63,657 bases of DNA from an uncultured Clostridia bacterium (GTDB taxonomy: Bacteria; Bacillota; Clostridia; Saccharofermentanales; Saccharofermentanaceae). Positions 41,598 to 50,175 of the stretch are shown here, piece after piece (within the stretch, counting starts at the first letter, position 1; every line of letters starts with the position of its first letter). The position numbers and the translations under genes are program-made. Under the pieces are notes generated by a model. That model did not search any database and was not told the DNA's origin. It was given only the letters and a program-made list of their open reading frames with translations. The stretch spans positions 1-63,657 of the forward strand of contig CAMVBS010000005.1 of assembly GCA_947165785.1 (NCBI GenBank), given 5' to 3'.

Positions 41598-42371
41598 ATG
41601 ATCAATTTGGAGCGTAGAAAACAGATACTCGACCTTCTTGCAGAGGTCGGAACCATAAAGACTACCGAGCTTTCCGACAGGCTTGGAGTTACCGGAGCGA
41701 CCATCCGTACAGATCTTCGTGATCTCGCCAGGGAGGGCGCTATCGTTCGTTATCACGGCGGTGTCAAGCTTCCTCAGGAAAAGCATGAGGAGTTCACCGA
41801 GAACTATATGGTGCGTTCCATTACCCACGTTGACGAGAAGACGGCCATCGGTCGTGCGGCAGCTGAACTCGTTGGTTCAGGCGATACGATCTTCATGGAT
41901 GCGAGCTCGACGACTTTTCATATGATCCCGTATCTTAAGTTTACTGATGACGTTACCGTAGTTACCAACGGAATCCATACTGCTATGGAACTTCAGCATC
42001 ACAATAACTTTAAGTCCATAATCCTCATTGGAGGAATGTTAAGACCGCACTCCGGTGCCATCGAAGGTGTCGTAAGCCGCGAGATGGTCAATCGTTTGAG
42101 CGGAGATTATTATTTCGTATCCGGTAACGGCTGCTCTGCCGATATCGGTCTTTCGGGCAATAACTTTTTCGAGCTGGAGCTTAAGAGGATGTGTGCTGAA
42201 AGATGTAAGCACATAGTAGCTCTTGTCGACTCTACGAAGATCGGTGCCGATTCAGCATCTGCATTTATCCCGATCGAGAGGATCGACTATCTCATCACTG
42301 ATTCCAAGATCAAGCCTGAGGCCGTGGAAGAGTTCCACAAGCACGGCGTAAACGTGATCATCGCCAAGTGA
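41598..42371 (+). CDS. DeoR family transcriptional regulator
   Basis: The protein is 257 residues from the ATG at 41598, which places MINLERRKQILDLL at the start as in DeoR/GlpR proteins. The HTH is TTELSDRLGVTGATIRTDLRDL followed by the DeoR box EGAIVRYHGGV. The sensor domain is the DeoRC type, related to ribose-5-phosphate isomerase (VVTNGIHTAMEL and DSTKIG). It usually senses a phosphorylated sugar. An in-frame upstream ATG lies before the promoter and cannot be used. The target may be a carbohydrate gene, but none is adjacent. The gene converges with an AraC gene. Confidence 0.92.
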   Translation: MINLERRKQILDLLAEVGTIKTTELSDRLGVTGATIRTDLRDLAREGAIVRYHGGVKLPQEKHEEFTENYMVRSITHVDEKTAIGRAAAELVGSGDTIFMDASSTTFHMIPYLKFTDDVTVVTNGIHTAMELQHHNNFKSIILIGGMLRPHSGAIEGVVSREMVNRLSGDYYFVSGNGCSADIGLSGNNFFELELKRMCAERCKHIVALVDSTKIGADSASAFIPIERIDYLITDSKIKPEAVEEFHKHGVNVIIAK

Positions 42372-43295
42372 TCACTTGTTTGAGAAACGCTGTCTGTACT
42401 TCTTCGGAGAAGTCTGGAACTGCCTCTTAAACTGCGTTATGAAATAACTCGTATTCGAGAATCCCACGTTCATGGAGATCTCTGAGATGGTATCATCTGT
42501 CGATACCAGAAGTCTTTCTGCCTCGTGGATCCTGACGAAGTTAAGATATTCCGTAAATCCCATTCCGACAGCCGCGCTGAAGTAGCGTGAGAAATAACTC
42601 GTGCTCATATGAACGAGCTTAGCCATGTCGGATGATTTTATGTTGTTGCTGTAATCCTGATTGACGACCTCGAGGACAGGAGCAAGCTTAAGAAGCTTCG
42701 AATTCTTTGGTTCCTGATCGGTGGACTTGTTCATGTCCTCCCACTTTTTCAAGATGTAAAGACAGACGGCTGAAAGGCTCGTCCTGATGGAAAGCCTTGA
42801 AAGACGCTCTTTGCTCTCGTTCTCGTGATAGACGTTTCTTATGTGCTTCGGAATGTCAGTCTGGTCGATGGTCTCTGCCTTGAAAAGATGCGTAAGCGAC
42901 AGCGCCGTGTTGTCAAAAGGCAGGAGATACTTAAATTCGACAGGTGAGAGGATGCCGCTGAAGATAAACGGCAGATCTACCTGGATGCAGATGTACTTAC
43001 ATCCTCTCTTACGTTCAAAGGAATGGACTTCGCCCGGAGCGATAACGATAAGATCGCCCGAATATCCCATGATCACCTCGTCGTTTATCACGGACTTAAG
43101 TTCGCCCGATACTACGTAGATGAGCTCGAGATAGGCTTGGTAATGCGGTTCGATGAGTGGCCTGTGGTAAACATCCGTCCTGTCAAAGTCAGACAGGAAA
43201 CAGAAGAAGTCAGTGTGTTTTTCCTTGCGCACATTCTCATAAGGAATGCCTTCGACAAAGCTTCTCTTGGCATAGATATAAGGTTCTGAAATCAT
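42372..43295 (-). CDS. AraC family regulator with cupin sensor domain
   Basis: The protein is 307 residues from the ATG at 43295 (AAGGAGG 6 nt upstream; an upstream ATG 14 codons earlier has no such site). The N-terminal half is a cupin-type sensor, with HYQAYLELIYVVSGELKSVI and GDLIVIAPGEVHSFER. The C-terminal ~100 residues have two HTH motifs (SSDMAKLVHMSTSYFSRYFSA and ISEISMNVGFSNTSYFITQFKR), ending in SPKKYRQR. AraC proteins of this shape sense sugars. The stop abuts the DeoR gene. The 230-bp gap beyond it leads into the large esterase-like gene on the other strand, which it may control. Confidence 0.92.
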   Translation of the reverse strand: MISEPYIYAKRSFVEGIPYENVRKEKHTDFFCFLSDFDRTDVYHRPLIEPHYQAYLELIYVVSGELKSVINDEVIMGYSGDLIVIAPGEVHSFERKRGCKYICIQVDLPFIFSGILSPVEFKYLLPFDNTALSLTHLFKAETIDQTDIPKHIRNVYHENESKERLSRLSIRTSLSAVCLYILKKWEDMNKSTDQEPKNSKLLKLAPVLEVVNQDYSNNIKSSDMAKLVHMSTSYFSRYFSAAVGMGFTEYLNFVRIHEAERLLVSTDDTISEISMNVGFSNTSYFITQFKRQFQTSPKKYRQRFSNK

Positions 43296-43528
43296 ATGAA
43301 GCCTCCTTACAACTTCTGACCCAAAAGCAAAACCCAAAACCCATTTTCACAATTTTGTAAAAAATATATCACGTTTTGTCCTTATTTCCAATTGTTTTAC
43401 GTCGATTTTTCGAAAAAATTATCATAAATTTGTCATCGGAACCACCAAAAATATTTTTTATAAAAAACGCGCGCCTTTATGTATAATAATAAGTTAGAGG
43501 AATAGTTTGTGTAAAGGATGTAAAGTTA

Positions 43529-45772
43529 ATGGATATCAACCCGATCGTTTTGCCGAGCTGGCTTACGGAAAAGAGCGTATTCCAGCAGGGCGTTGAACTT
43601 GTAATAGACGGTTATGCGGCACCAAGTGCCACGATCACACTGGAGATCGTTAAGGATCCTACTGACGGCAGAAGAGTTTCCAAGCTCGATACGGAGTACG
43701 GTGTTATCTTGAGCCTGGAGACGACAACTTCAGGAAAGGGACACTTCGAATTCAAGGTTCCGCCTTATAAGGCTTCAACGGATACATACACGTTTATCTT
43801 TACGTGCTTTTCGGAGAACGTAACGATCAAAGACATAAGATGCGGTGACGTATGGGTCTTTCTCGGTTCCGAGCTTCTCTCGGTCCCGATCTGCAAGGCA
43901 AATGCACCTGCAGCACCTATGAAGAGAAACGTAATGAGCCTTTTAAGGTTCCTGACTCCAAAGAGAAGCGGAATCTACGGCGATGCCAAGGATATCCCGT
44001 ATGAGCCGATGTCATACTACAAGGATGCATCATGGATCAAGGTTACTGATACCAAGGAACTTTCCGAAGTTTCCTCCAGTGCTTTCTCGTTTGCTTATGA
44101 GCTTGCTGAGCAGATCCATTATCCTGTAGGAGTCGTCGATCTTTCCTGTGAAGATTCATCCATCCTTTCATGGATCTCCAGAGAAGCGATCGAACATGAA
44201 GTTGCAGTATACGACCTTCTTGATTCACAAGGTCTCATTCTTTCCAAGGCTGATTATGAGGAACTCCTCGATGAGGACAAGGAAAGAAAGCAGATCGAGA
44301 AGTTAAGTGTAGATCTTGAGAAGAACAAGGAAGTCATGGACCTGGACCTCGAGAAGAAGGAAAGACTTGACGAACTTAAGGGTGTTCCGACTGATGCGGG
44401 TGAACTTGATTTTCCTAACTCGAATAAGGACTCGGCCAAGAAGGAAGAGAAGCCTTCCGAGCCTCTTTCAAAGAATGCTGCAATGGCACTTGATTTTAAC
44501 CTTTTCGAGACTGAGAAGAAGCCTTCCGAGAAGAAGGAGAAGATCCGCTATATCAAGCCTAAATTCCGTCCTTCTACAATGTACAACAGTAAGCTTGCTC
44601 CGCTTAGCAAACTTACGATAAGAGGAATGTGCTTTGCACCGAATAACGAGGAGTGCAAGTTTTCGAGATATGACCTGCTCCTTATGGGTCTTCTTGAGAC
44701 GCTGGTCAGCGTTTTCGAGCCGAAGGAAGTAATGGAAGAAGAGCTGCTTCCGTCATTTTTTGTAGTTTCAATGCATCCTGATGCAGTCGATATCGACGAG
44801 CCTTATGCGGTACTTGAATTTAACGAGAACCTGAGTGCATTTTTAAGAAGGCTCACGATGCCTACGGGTATCGTAAGCTGCCACGACCTTCTCCTTCCTG
44901 ATAAGACGAAGAGCTTCATCCTCGGAAGAAGACTGTCGGTCGTAGCTCTCGGTAATCATTTTACGCAGAAGATGCCTAAGTCCTGCCCTGAGTGTATCGC
45001 GGCAGAGAGAGCCGGCAACAAGCTCATCCTGAGCTTTGATAATCTCGCTGACGGCTTAAGGCTCGCGGAAAACGAGACGATCCTTCGCGGATTCTCGATC
45101 TGCGGTGCCGACAGGGTATTTTATCCTGCTAAGGCCAAGATCCTTCACGGAGTCCGCGTAATGGTATGGCGTGACGATATAAGGGAGCCTTCAAGCGTAA
45201 CCTACGGATTTAATCCGTTCCCTCACGAGTCGACGTTCAAGAACCTCATGGATCTTCCGGTCCTGCCGTTCCGTTTTGACAGGGATGCAGCTTTCTATTC
45301 GCCTGATCTGTTCTTTACATCCTGCGATAAGCTCACATTCGTCGGTAAGAAAGACAGGGATTCCGAATTCGAGAAACTTAAGGTCTATAGGACCTTCAAG
45401 GGTAATGGCGCGATCGACATCGATACGATGAACAAGACCGAGGGCAGCAGTTCTCTTCATATCAAGTATGAGACCGAGAACAGCCTTTACGGATTTGAGC
45501 CTGTCCTTTCATATGCTTCGCTCATGGGACCTATCGAGCTTCCGAGAAGAAAGAGGATCTCCATCGACGTATTTAACCCTGAACAGACACGTAAGAAGCT
45601 CAGGATCGACGGATTCAAGGGTGAAGCGGAGATCAAGCCGCAGCTTACCTGGCAGACACTCATCCTCGATTACGAAGAGGACGGAAATATCAAGCTCGAC
45701 GAACTTAAGATCTACATCATGGATTCATCCAGGAACGGCGAGATCTACATAGACAACATCATCTTTATCTAA
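43529..45772 (+). CDS. Degenerate sialate O-acetylesterase-like protein with charged insert
   Basis: The protein is 747 residues, without a signal peptide. The first ~120 residues match the opening of sialate O-acetylesterases (LPSWLTEKSVFQQG; the GDVW strand), and PVGVVDLSCEDSSILSWIS matches the later block. The catalytic Ser motif GQSNM is LGSELLS, and the DxxH dyad segment is VSCHDLLLPDK. So the Ser and His of an SGNH enzyme are not visible. Residues ~245-340 are a Lys/Glu-rich coiled-coil-like insert (LSVDLEKNKEVMDLDLEKKE). The last ~160 residues look like a carbohydrate-binding or beta-sandwich domain ending in GEIYIDNIIFI. It is followed by an AraC gene 10 bp downstream. Confidence 0.7.
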   Translation: MDINPIVLPSWLTEKSVFQQGVELVIDGYAAPSATITLEIVKDPTDGRRVSKLDTEYGVILSLETTTSGKGHFEFKVPPYKASTDTYTFIFTCFSENVTIKDIRCGDVWVFLGSELLSVPICKANAPAAPMKRNVMSLLRFLTPKRSGIYGDAKDIPYEPMSYYKDASWIKVTDTKELSEVSSSAFSFAYELAEQIHYPVGVVDLSCEDSSILSWISREAIEHEVAVYDLLDSQGLILSKADYEELLDEDKERKQIEKLSVDLEKNKEVMDLDLEKKERLDELKGVPTDAGELDFPNSNKDSAKKEEKPSEPLSKNAAMALDFNLFETEKKPSEKKEKIRYIKPKFRPSTMYNSKLAPLSKLTIRGMCFAPNNEECKFSRYDLLLMGLLETLVSVFEPKEVMEEELLPSFFVVSMHPDAVDIDEPYAVLEFNENLSAFLRRLTMPTGIVSCHDLLLPDKTKSFILGRRLSVVALGNHFTQKMPKSCPECIAAERAGNKLILSFDNLADGLRLAENETILRGFSICGADRVFYPAKAKILHGVRVMVWRDDIREPSSVTYGFNPFPHESTFKNLMDLPVLPFRFDRDAAFYSPDLFFTSCDKLTFVGKKDRDSEFEKLKVYRTFKGNGAIDIDTMNKTEGSSSLHIKYETENSLYGFEPVLSYASLMGPIELPRRKRISIDVFNPEQTRKKLRIDGFKGEAEIKPQLTWQTLILDYEEDGNIKLDELKIYIMDSSRNGEIYIDNIIFI

Positions 45773-45782
45773 GGAGGAGCCA

Positions 45783-46781
45783 ATGTTTGAAGAATTATTA
45801 CCTGCCATCGAAAACTCGATAGTATCTGCTTCCGGTGCTTTGCCGGTCATCTTCGAGGGTATCGAGCACACTCTGGAAAAGACTACTCCTGTCGCTACTT
45901 CGAGCAGGCACAGCTCACATGAGCTTCTTTGCCTCAGAAGCGGAAGATGCGAATTTACGATCGACGGAAGACATACTTTTGTGCTGGAGAAAGGTTCCAT
46001 CCTTATCATCCGTCCGAACACCGATCATGCTGTTAAGGTCCTCTCGGGACAGGCTGACATGTTCGTTCTCTACTTCGGCTTTTCAAGAGACGTTGAAGTA
46101 GCGAGCAAGGCGATCACTCAGATGAGCCAGCCTAAGGGCGTTGAGAGCGACAAGCCTCACAGCGGTCCTTCGGTTGCAGTTCCGTACATCATGGCACAGA
46201 CTCCTCTCGAGAGCTTTATTGACTTCGCCGCAGGTGATGATGATATGGACCCTTCCAAGAGCAAGTACATCATCATCTCGGGAGCGTTCAAGAAGAACAT
46301 CACCGCGATAGTCGAGAGGATCGTTGAAGAGAGCAAGAATCAGCTCCTTAATAAGGAACTCATGATGCAGATCATGACGGTCGAGCTCATGGTCACTCTT
46401 GCAAGAGCCATGAAGAGCGAGTGGGAGGAAAGCCTCAGAGTTAAGAACGGTAAGGCACGTGAGCTCGTTCTCATCGCCAAGGAATATATCGACAGGAACT
46501 TTGACCGCGGTATCTCGGTTGCAGATGCTGCTTCATATGTTTTCTTAAGTCAGGGTTATTTCACGAGAGCGTTCAGGGATGAACTTCTCATAAGCCCGAT
46601 GGCATACCTCATGAAAAAGAGGATCGAGAAGGCATGCGAGCTTCTCGAGAACAATGAGATAAAAGTATCCGGAGTTGCCGCTCAGACAGGCTTTTCGAGC
46701 CCGCAAAGATTTAATGTCGCGTTCAGGAAACAGACCGGCATGACTCCTATGGAATACAGAAGACATAAACAAAATCTTTAA
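45783..46781 (+). CDS. AraC family regulator with N-terminal cupin
   Basis: The protein is 332 residues. The N-terminal half has a cupin-like segment ([17 protein letters not shown] and [14 protein letters not shown]), then ~100 residues of helical linker. The C-terminal double HTH is [23 protein letters not shown] and [25 protein letters not shown], ending in MEYRRHKQ. It probably responds to a sugar or sugar derivative. AAGGAGG overlaps the end of the upstream pseudo-esterase gene, so both are cotranscribed. folE starts only 20 bp further on, so the folate genes may lie on the same transcript. Confidence 0.9.
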   Translation: MFEELLPAIENSIVSASGALPVIFEGIEHTLEKTTPVATSSRHSSHELLCLRSGRCEFTIDGRHTFVLEKGSILIIRPNTDHAVKVLSGQADMFVLYFGFSRDVEVASKAITQMSQPKGVESDKPHSGPSVAVPYIMAQTPLESFIDFAAGDDDMDPSKSKYIIISGAFKKNITAIVERIVEESKNQLLNKELMMQIMTVELMVTLARAMKSEWEESLRVKNGKARELVLIAKEYIDRNFDRGISVADAASYVFLSQGYFTRAFRDELLISPMAYLMKKRIEKACELLENNEIKVSGVAAQTGFSSPQRFNVAFRKQTGMTPMEYRRHKQNL

Positions 46782-46801
46782 GAAAAAGAGGAATACGTAA
46801 A

Positions 46802-47425
46802 ATGTATGATTATGAATCGGATCCGAGGATCCCTGAAGAAAGTCTTAAGAACATGGATCTCCCGAAGATCGAGGCAGCCGTTAGGATGATCCTCGAAGGC
46901 ATCGGCGAAGACCCTGAAAGAGAAGGCCTTCAGGATACTCCCGTACGTGTCGCAAGAATGTATGCGGAGGTATTCTCGGGACTTCATCGTGATATCTCCA
47001 AGGATATCAAGACATTTACGGAAAAGGGCAATGATGAGATGATCCTCATCGGAGACATCCCGTTCTATTCAATGTGCGAGCATCATTTGCTTCCGTTCCA
47101 CGGCAAGGCTCATGTAGTCTATATCCCCAGAGACGGCAAGATCCTCGGACTTTCCAAGGTAGCAAGGATCGTAGATACACTTTCCCGTAAGCCTCAGCTT
47201 CAGGAAAGACTTACTTCCGAGATCGCCGATCAGATCATCGAATCGGTAGATGCCGCTTCAGTCTGTGTAGTCATCGAAGCAGAGCATCTTTGCATGACTA
47301 TGAGAGGCATCAGAAAGCCGGGTTCCAAAACAGTAACATCTGCCATGAGAGGTGGCTGCCGAACAGATGCAAGAACAAGAAACGAAGCCCTTGCACTTAT
47401 CAACAGACAGCGTATAGGTGGCTAA
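46802..47425 (+). CDS. folE: GTP cyclohydrolase I
   Basis: The protein is 207 residues. FolE opens GTP and makes 7,8-dihydroneopterin triphosphate, the first step in tetrahydrofolate synthesis. The Zn-binding and catalytic part is [19 protein letters not shown], and the other zinc Cys lies in [17 protein letters not shown]. The size and motifs match type IA enzymes. It is the first of a folE-folP-folB-folK run, in pathway order except for the dephosphorylation step. The weak site AAAAAGAGGAA precedes the ATG. Confidence 0.96.
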   Translation: MYDYESDPRIPEESLKNMDLPKIEAAVRMILEGIGEDPEREGLQDTPVRVARMYAEVFSGLHRDISKDIKTFTEKGNDEMILIGDIPFYSMCEHHLLPFHGKAHVVYIPRDGKILGLSKVARIVDTLSRKPQLQERLTSEIADQIIESVDAASVCVVIEAEHLCMTMRGIRKPGSKTVTSAMRGGCRTDARTRNEALALINRQRIGG

Positions 47426-47426
47426 A

Positions 47427-48236
47427 GTGGATAAATGGAAAGTAAGAAACGGTCTTATAGATCTTTCGAACGGGCCGCTTGTCATGGGTATCCTTAACGT
47501 GACGCCTGACTCTTTCTCAGACGGCGGAGATCATAATGAGCTCGATGCCGCTTTGAAGACGGCAGAAAAGATGGTAAGAGACGGCGCGGTAATCATCGAC
47601 GTCGGAGGCGAATCGACAAGACCCGGAGCAGATATCGTAAGCGAGCAGGAAGAGATCGAGCGTGTAGTACCTGTCATCGAAGGGATCGCTTCAAATCTCG
47701 AAGTGTGGATCTCGGTTGACACATACAAGGCAGCTACCGCGAGGGAAGCTCTTAAGGCAGGAGCGCATATCGTAAATGACGTCTTCGGATTTCAGAAAGA
47801 GACGGATATAGCGACCGCAGTAAAGGATTACGAAGCAGGTGCAGTCCTTATGGCAAATGCCACCATGAATAACGGTGCGGATATCCTTAAGTTCAAGGAT
47901 GATTTCTTAAGTACATCACTGGAGATCGCCCACCAGGCAGGGATCACAGATGACATGATCCTTCTTGATCCGGGTGTAGGATTCGGGACTGACCGTGATG
48001 AGGACCTTAAGCTCATGAGAGCTCTCGGAAATGAGGACAATATCCTTTTGGGAGTATCTCGAAAAAGGATCGTCGATCATCTTCTCGGCGGAGGAACTCT
48101 TCCGAAGGAGCGTGCCGCAGGATCGGTAGGTATCGCACTTGCAGCAGCTGCTAAGGGCGTTAAGGTCGTAAGGGTTCACGATGTAAGACAGACGGTTGAT
48201 GCTCTTAAGACATATAAGGCAGTTATGGAGGTTTGA
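47427..48236 (+). CDS. folP: Dihydropteroate synthase
   Basis: The protein is 269 residues from a GTG at 47427, which has AGGTGG 5 nt upstream; another GTG three codons earlier is possible. FolP condenses 6-hydroxymethyl-dihydropterin diphosphate with p-aminobenzoate. Key motifs are MGILNVTPDSFSDGG, DVGGESTRPGA (phosphate and loop), NDVFGF and the C-terminal VRVHDVRQTV. The sulfonamide-binding loops look unaltered. The end overlaps nothing; folB begins one nucleotide after the stop, with GGAGG inside the folP end. Confidence 0.95.
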   Translation: MDKWKVRNGLIDLSNGPLVMGILNVTPDSFSDGGDHNELDAALKTAEKMVRDGAVIIDVGGESTRPGADIVSEQEEIERVVPVIEGIASNLEVWISVDTYKAATAREALKAGAHIVNDVFGFQKETDIATAVKDYEAGAVLMANATMNNGADILKFKDDFLSTSLEIAHQAGITDDMILLDPGVGFGTDRDEDLKLMRALGNEDNILLGVSRKRIVDHLLGGGTLPKERAAGSVGIALAAAAKGVKVVRVHDVRQTVDALKTYKAVMEV

Positions 48237-48237
48237 T

Positions 48238-48606
48238 ATGGACAGCATAATAATGAAAGACATGAAGTTTTTCGGTTATGTAGGATGCCTTGAATCAGAG
48301 AAGGATCAGGGTCAGAATTTCTATGTCACCTGTGAAATGTTTTTCGAGCCTTCCATAAAAGGATGTTATACGGATAAACTCGAGGATACCGTGGACTACT
48401 CGGTCATCTTCGATCTCATAAGATCAACGGTGGAAGAAGCCGAGTTTGACCTGATAGAAAGGCTTGCGCAGGCGATAGCCGATAAGGTCCTTGATTATGA
48501 TAAGAGGATCAAAAAGACCATCATCACCGTATCAAAGCCTGAGGCGCCGATAGCAGGTTCGTTCGGCTCCATGGAAGTACGCATAGAGAGGGACAGTAAT
48601 GGATAA
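48238..48606 (+). CDS. folB: Dihydroneopterin aldolase
   Basis: The protein is 122 residues from the ATG at 48238 (GGAGG upstream; the frame is open further 5'). It splits dihydroneopterin to hydroxymethyl-dihydropterin. The motif FFGYVGCLESEKDQGQNFYV contains the conserved Glu and Gly, and the VDYSVIFDLI and ERLAQAIADKVL segments follow, with the Lys in TVSKPEAPIAGSFGSMEV. The end overlaps folK by eight bases, so folB and folK are coupled. Confidence 0.93.
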   Translation: MDSIIMKDMKFFGYVGCLESEKDQGQNFYVTCEMFFEPSIKGCYTDKLEDTVDYSVIFDLIRSTVEEAEFDLIERLAQAIADKVLDYDKRIKKTIITVSKPEAPIAGSFGSMEVRIERDSNG

Positions 48607-49063
48607 GGAACTTTGCTTCATGTCGCTCGGCAGCAATCTGGGCGACCGTGAAGACAACTTAAAAAAGGCCGTAAACCTTCTTAAGGACTGTGGCAGGGTC
48701 TTCGACATCAAGTGTTCTTCCTTGTATGAGACAGAACCCGTAGGATACGATGATCAGGGGTATTTCTACAATATCTGTATCTCGTTTACGACGGATCTCG
48801 AGCCGATGGAACTTCTTGATATCACACAGTCGATCGAGAAGGAACTTCGAAGGGTGAAGACCATAAGGAACGGTCCGAGGACCATCGATCTTGATATCCT
48901 TCTGTTCGGTGATCGTAAGGTCAGGACACAAAGACTCATCATTCCTCACGAGAGGATGTACGAGCGGGCTTTCGTACTTATCCCGCTGTCGGAACTTAAG
49001 GAAGTAGACGTTAAGATTCCGGAGGATAAGAGCGTCAGGAAAATAGGAAAGTTTACCTTTTAA
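48599..49063 (+). CDS. folK: Hydroxymethyl-dihydropterin pyrophosphokinase
   Basis: The protein is 154 residues, the usual HPPK length. It transfers pyrophosphate from ATP to hydroxymethyl-dihydropterin. SLGSNLGDREDNL at the start, YETEPVGYDDQGYFYNICI, the Arg-rich loop NGPRTIDLDILLFGD and LIIPHERMYERAFVLIPL are all diagnostic. All conserved ATP and Mg residues are seen (two Asp in DLDIL). It is the last folate gene of the operon. Confidence 0.95.
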   Translation: MDKELCFMSLGSNLGDREDNLKKAVNLLKDCGRVFDIKCSSLYETEPVGYDDQGYFYNICISFTTDLEPMELLDITQSIEKELRRVKTIRNGPRTIDLDILLFGDRKVRTQRLIIPHERMYERAFVLIPLSELKEVDVKIPEDKSVRKIGKFTF

Positions 49064-49115
49064 AGGTTAAAATATATAATCAACAGAAGCAGTGAATCTG
49101 ATCCAGGAGGGAAAA

Positions 49116-49541
49116 ATGGCAGAAAATACCAACAACCAGGCTCCGAATAACGGTAATAACAATTCCCAGCGTGGTAACAGGAATAACTACAGAAGAAGGA
49201 ATAACAGAAATCGCCACAATAACAACTATCAGGGCGGCAAGGAAAACGGTGCCCAGAAGGATAGGGAAGTAACGGGCGAGAAGAATACTAACAATAACAA
49301 CAATAACGGTAATAACAATAACAACTACCGCCGCCAGAAGAATTTCCAGAAGGACGGCGATAGAAAGAAAAATAATAACGGCGGAAACGACGGCTACAAG
49401 AGCAATAACTTCAATAAGCAGAAGGAACAGCCTAAGCCTAAGGCCGTTGAGACAATAGACGATATCCATAAGGACATCGAGCGTATCGAGAAAGAGATAT
49501 GGCTCGAGATCGCTGATATCCGTAACGTTAAGCTGGACTGA
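49116..49541 (+). CDS. Asn/Arg-rich disordered protein of unknown function
   Basis: The protein is 141 residues from the ATG at 49116, with CAGGAGGG upstream. About a third of the residues are Asn, with Arg, Gly, Lys and Gln most of the rest, in a low-complexity stretch to ~110. The end, TIDDIHKDIERIEKEIWLEI, is a predicted amphipathic helix. There are no aromatic zinc or SAM motifs. The composition recalls RGG/NRG-type RNA-binding tails and might promote phase separation. I know of no named family. The gene lies 13 bp before the tmk start and is likely cotranscribed with it. Confidence 0.75.
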   Translation: MAENTNNQAPNNGNNNSQRGNRNNYRRRNNRNRHNNNYQGGKENGAQKDREVTGEKNTNNNNNNGNNNNNYRRQKNFQKDGDRKKNNNGGNDGYKSNNFNKQKEQPKPKAVETIDDIHKDIERIEKEIWLEIADIRNVKLD

Positions 49542-49554
49542 TAAGGAGCATATT

Positions 49555-50175
49555 TTGGGAAAAGGGCTATTCATTACATTTGAAGGTATCGACGGCTGCG
49601 GCAAGAGTACCCAGTTCGAGATGCTCAAGGAATATCTGCTCTCCAAGGGAGAGAAGTTTATCGTTGTGCGTGAGCCGGGCGGAACCGTGATCGGAGAAAA
49701 GATCAGGGAGATCCTCCTTAGTAAAAAGAACGACAGCATGGTCCCAATGACCGAACTTTTCCTTTTTGAGGCTGCAAGAGCCCAGATCACGGAAGAGGTC
49801 ATAAAGCCTAATATCGAGAAGGGCATATCCGTCCTTTGCGACAGGTTCTTCGATTCTACTTATGCTTATCAGGGCTATGCACGTAAACTCGGTACAGATA
49901 CTACAGATATGCTCAATAAGCTTGCCACCGGCGGGCTCGAGCCTGATATCACATTCCTTATCGATATCCCGGTAAGTGTCGCTCTTGAAAGGCGCGGCAA
50001 GAGGGGAGAAGCTGATGACAGGATGGAAGCTTTGGGAACATCTTTTCAGGAAGAAGTAAGAAAAGGTTATCTTGAGGCTGCTTCCAAGTCATCAAGGATC
50101 AAGGTCATCGACGGAAACAGTACGCCGGATGACGTTTTCGAGAAGGTTAAGGAATATTACGAGGCACTAAAGTGA
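49555..50175 (+). CDS. tmk: Thymidylate kinase
   Basis: The protein is 206 residues from a TTG at 49555 (AAGGAGC 6 nt upstream). It phosphorylates dTMP to dTDP. P-loop FEGIDGCGKST, the DR motif CDRFFDSTYAYQGYAR and the LID region RGKRGEADDRME are visible. The Arg-containing P-loop of the E. coli type is absent, as in Gram-positive TMPKs. It overlaps holB by four bases, and with ricT it forms the order found in Bacillus subtilis. Confidence 0.95.
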   Translation: MGKGLFITFEGIDGCGKSTQFEMLKEYLLSKGEKFIVVREPGGTVIGEKIREILLSKKNDSMVPMTELFLFEAARAQITEEVIKPNIEKGISVLCDRFFDSTYAYQGYARKLGTDTTDMLNKLATGGLEPDITFLIDIPVSVALERRGKRGEADDRMEALGTSFQEEVRKGYLEAASKSSRIKVIDGNSTPDDVFEKVKEYYEALK

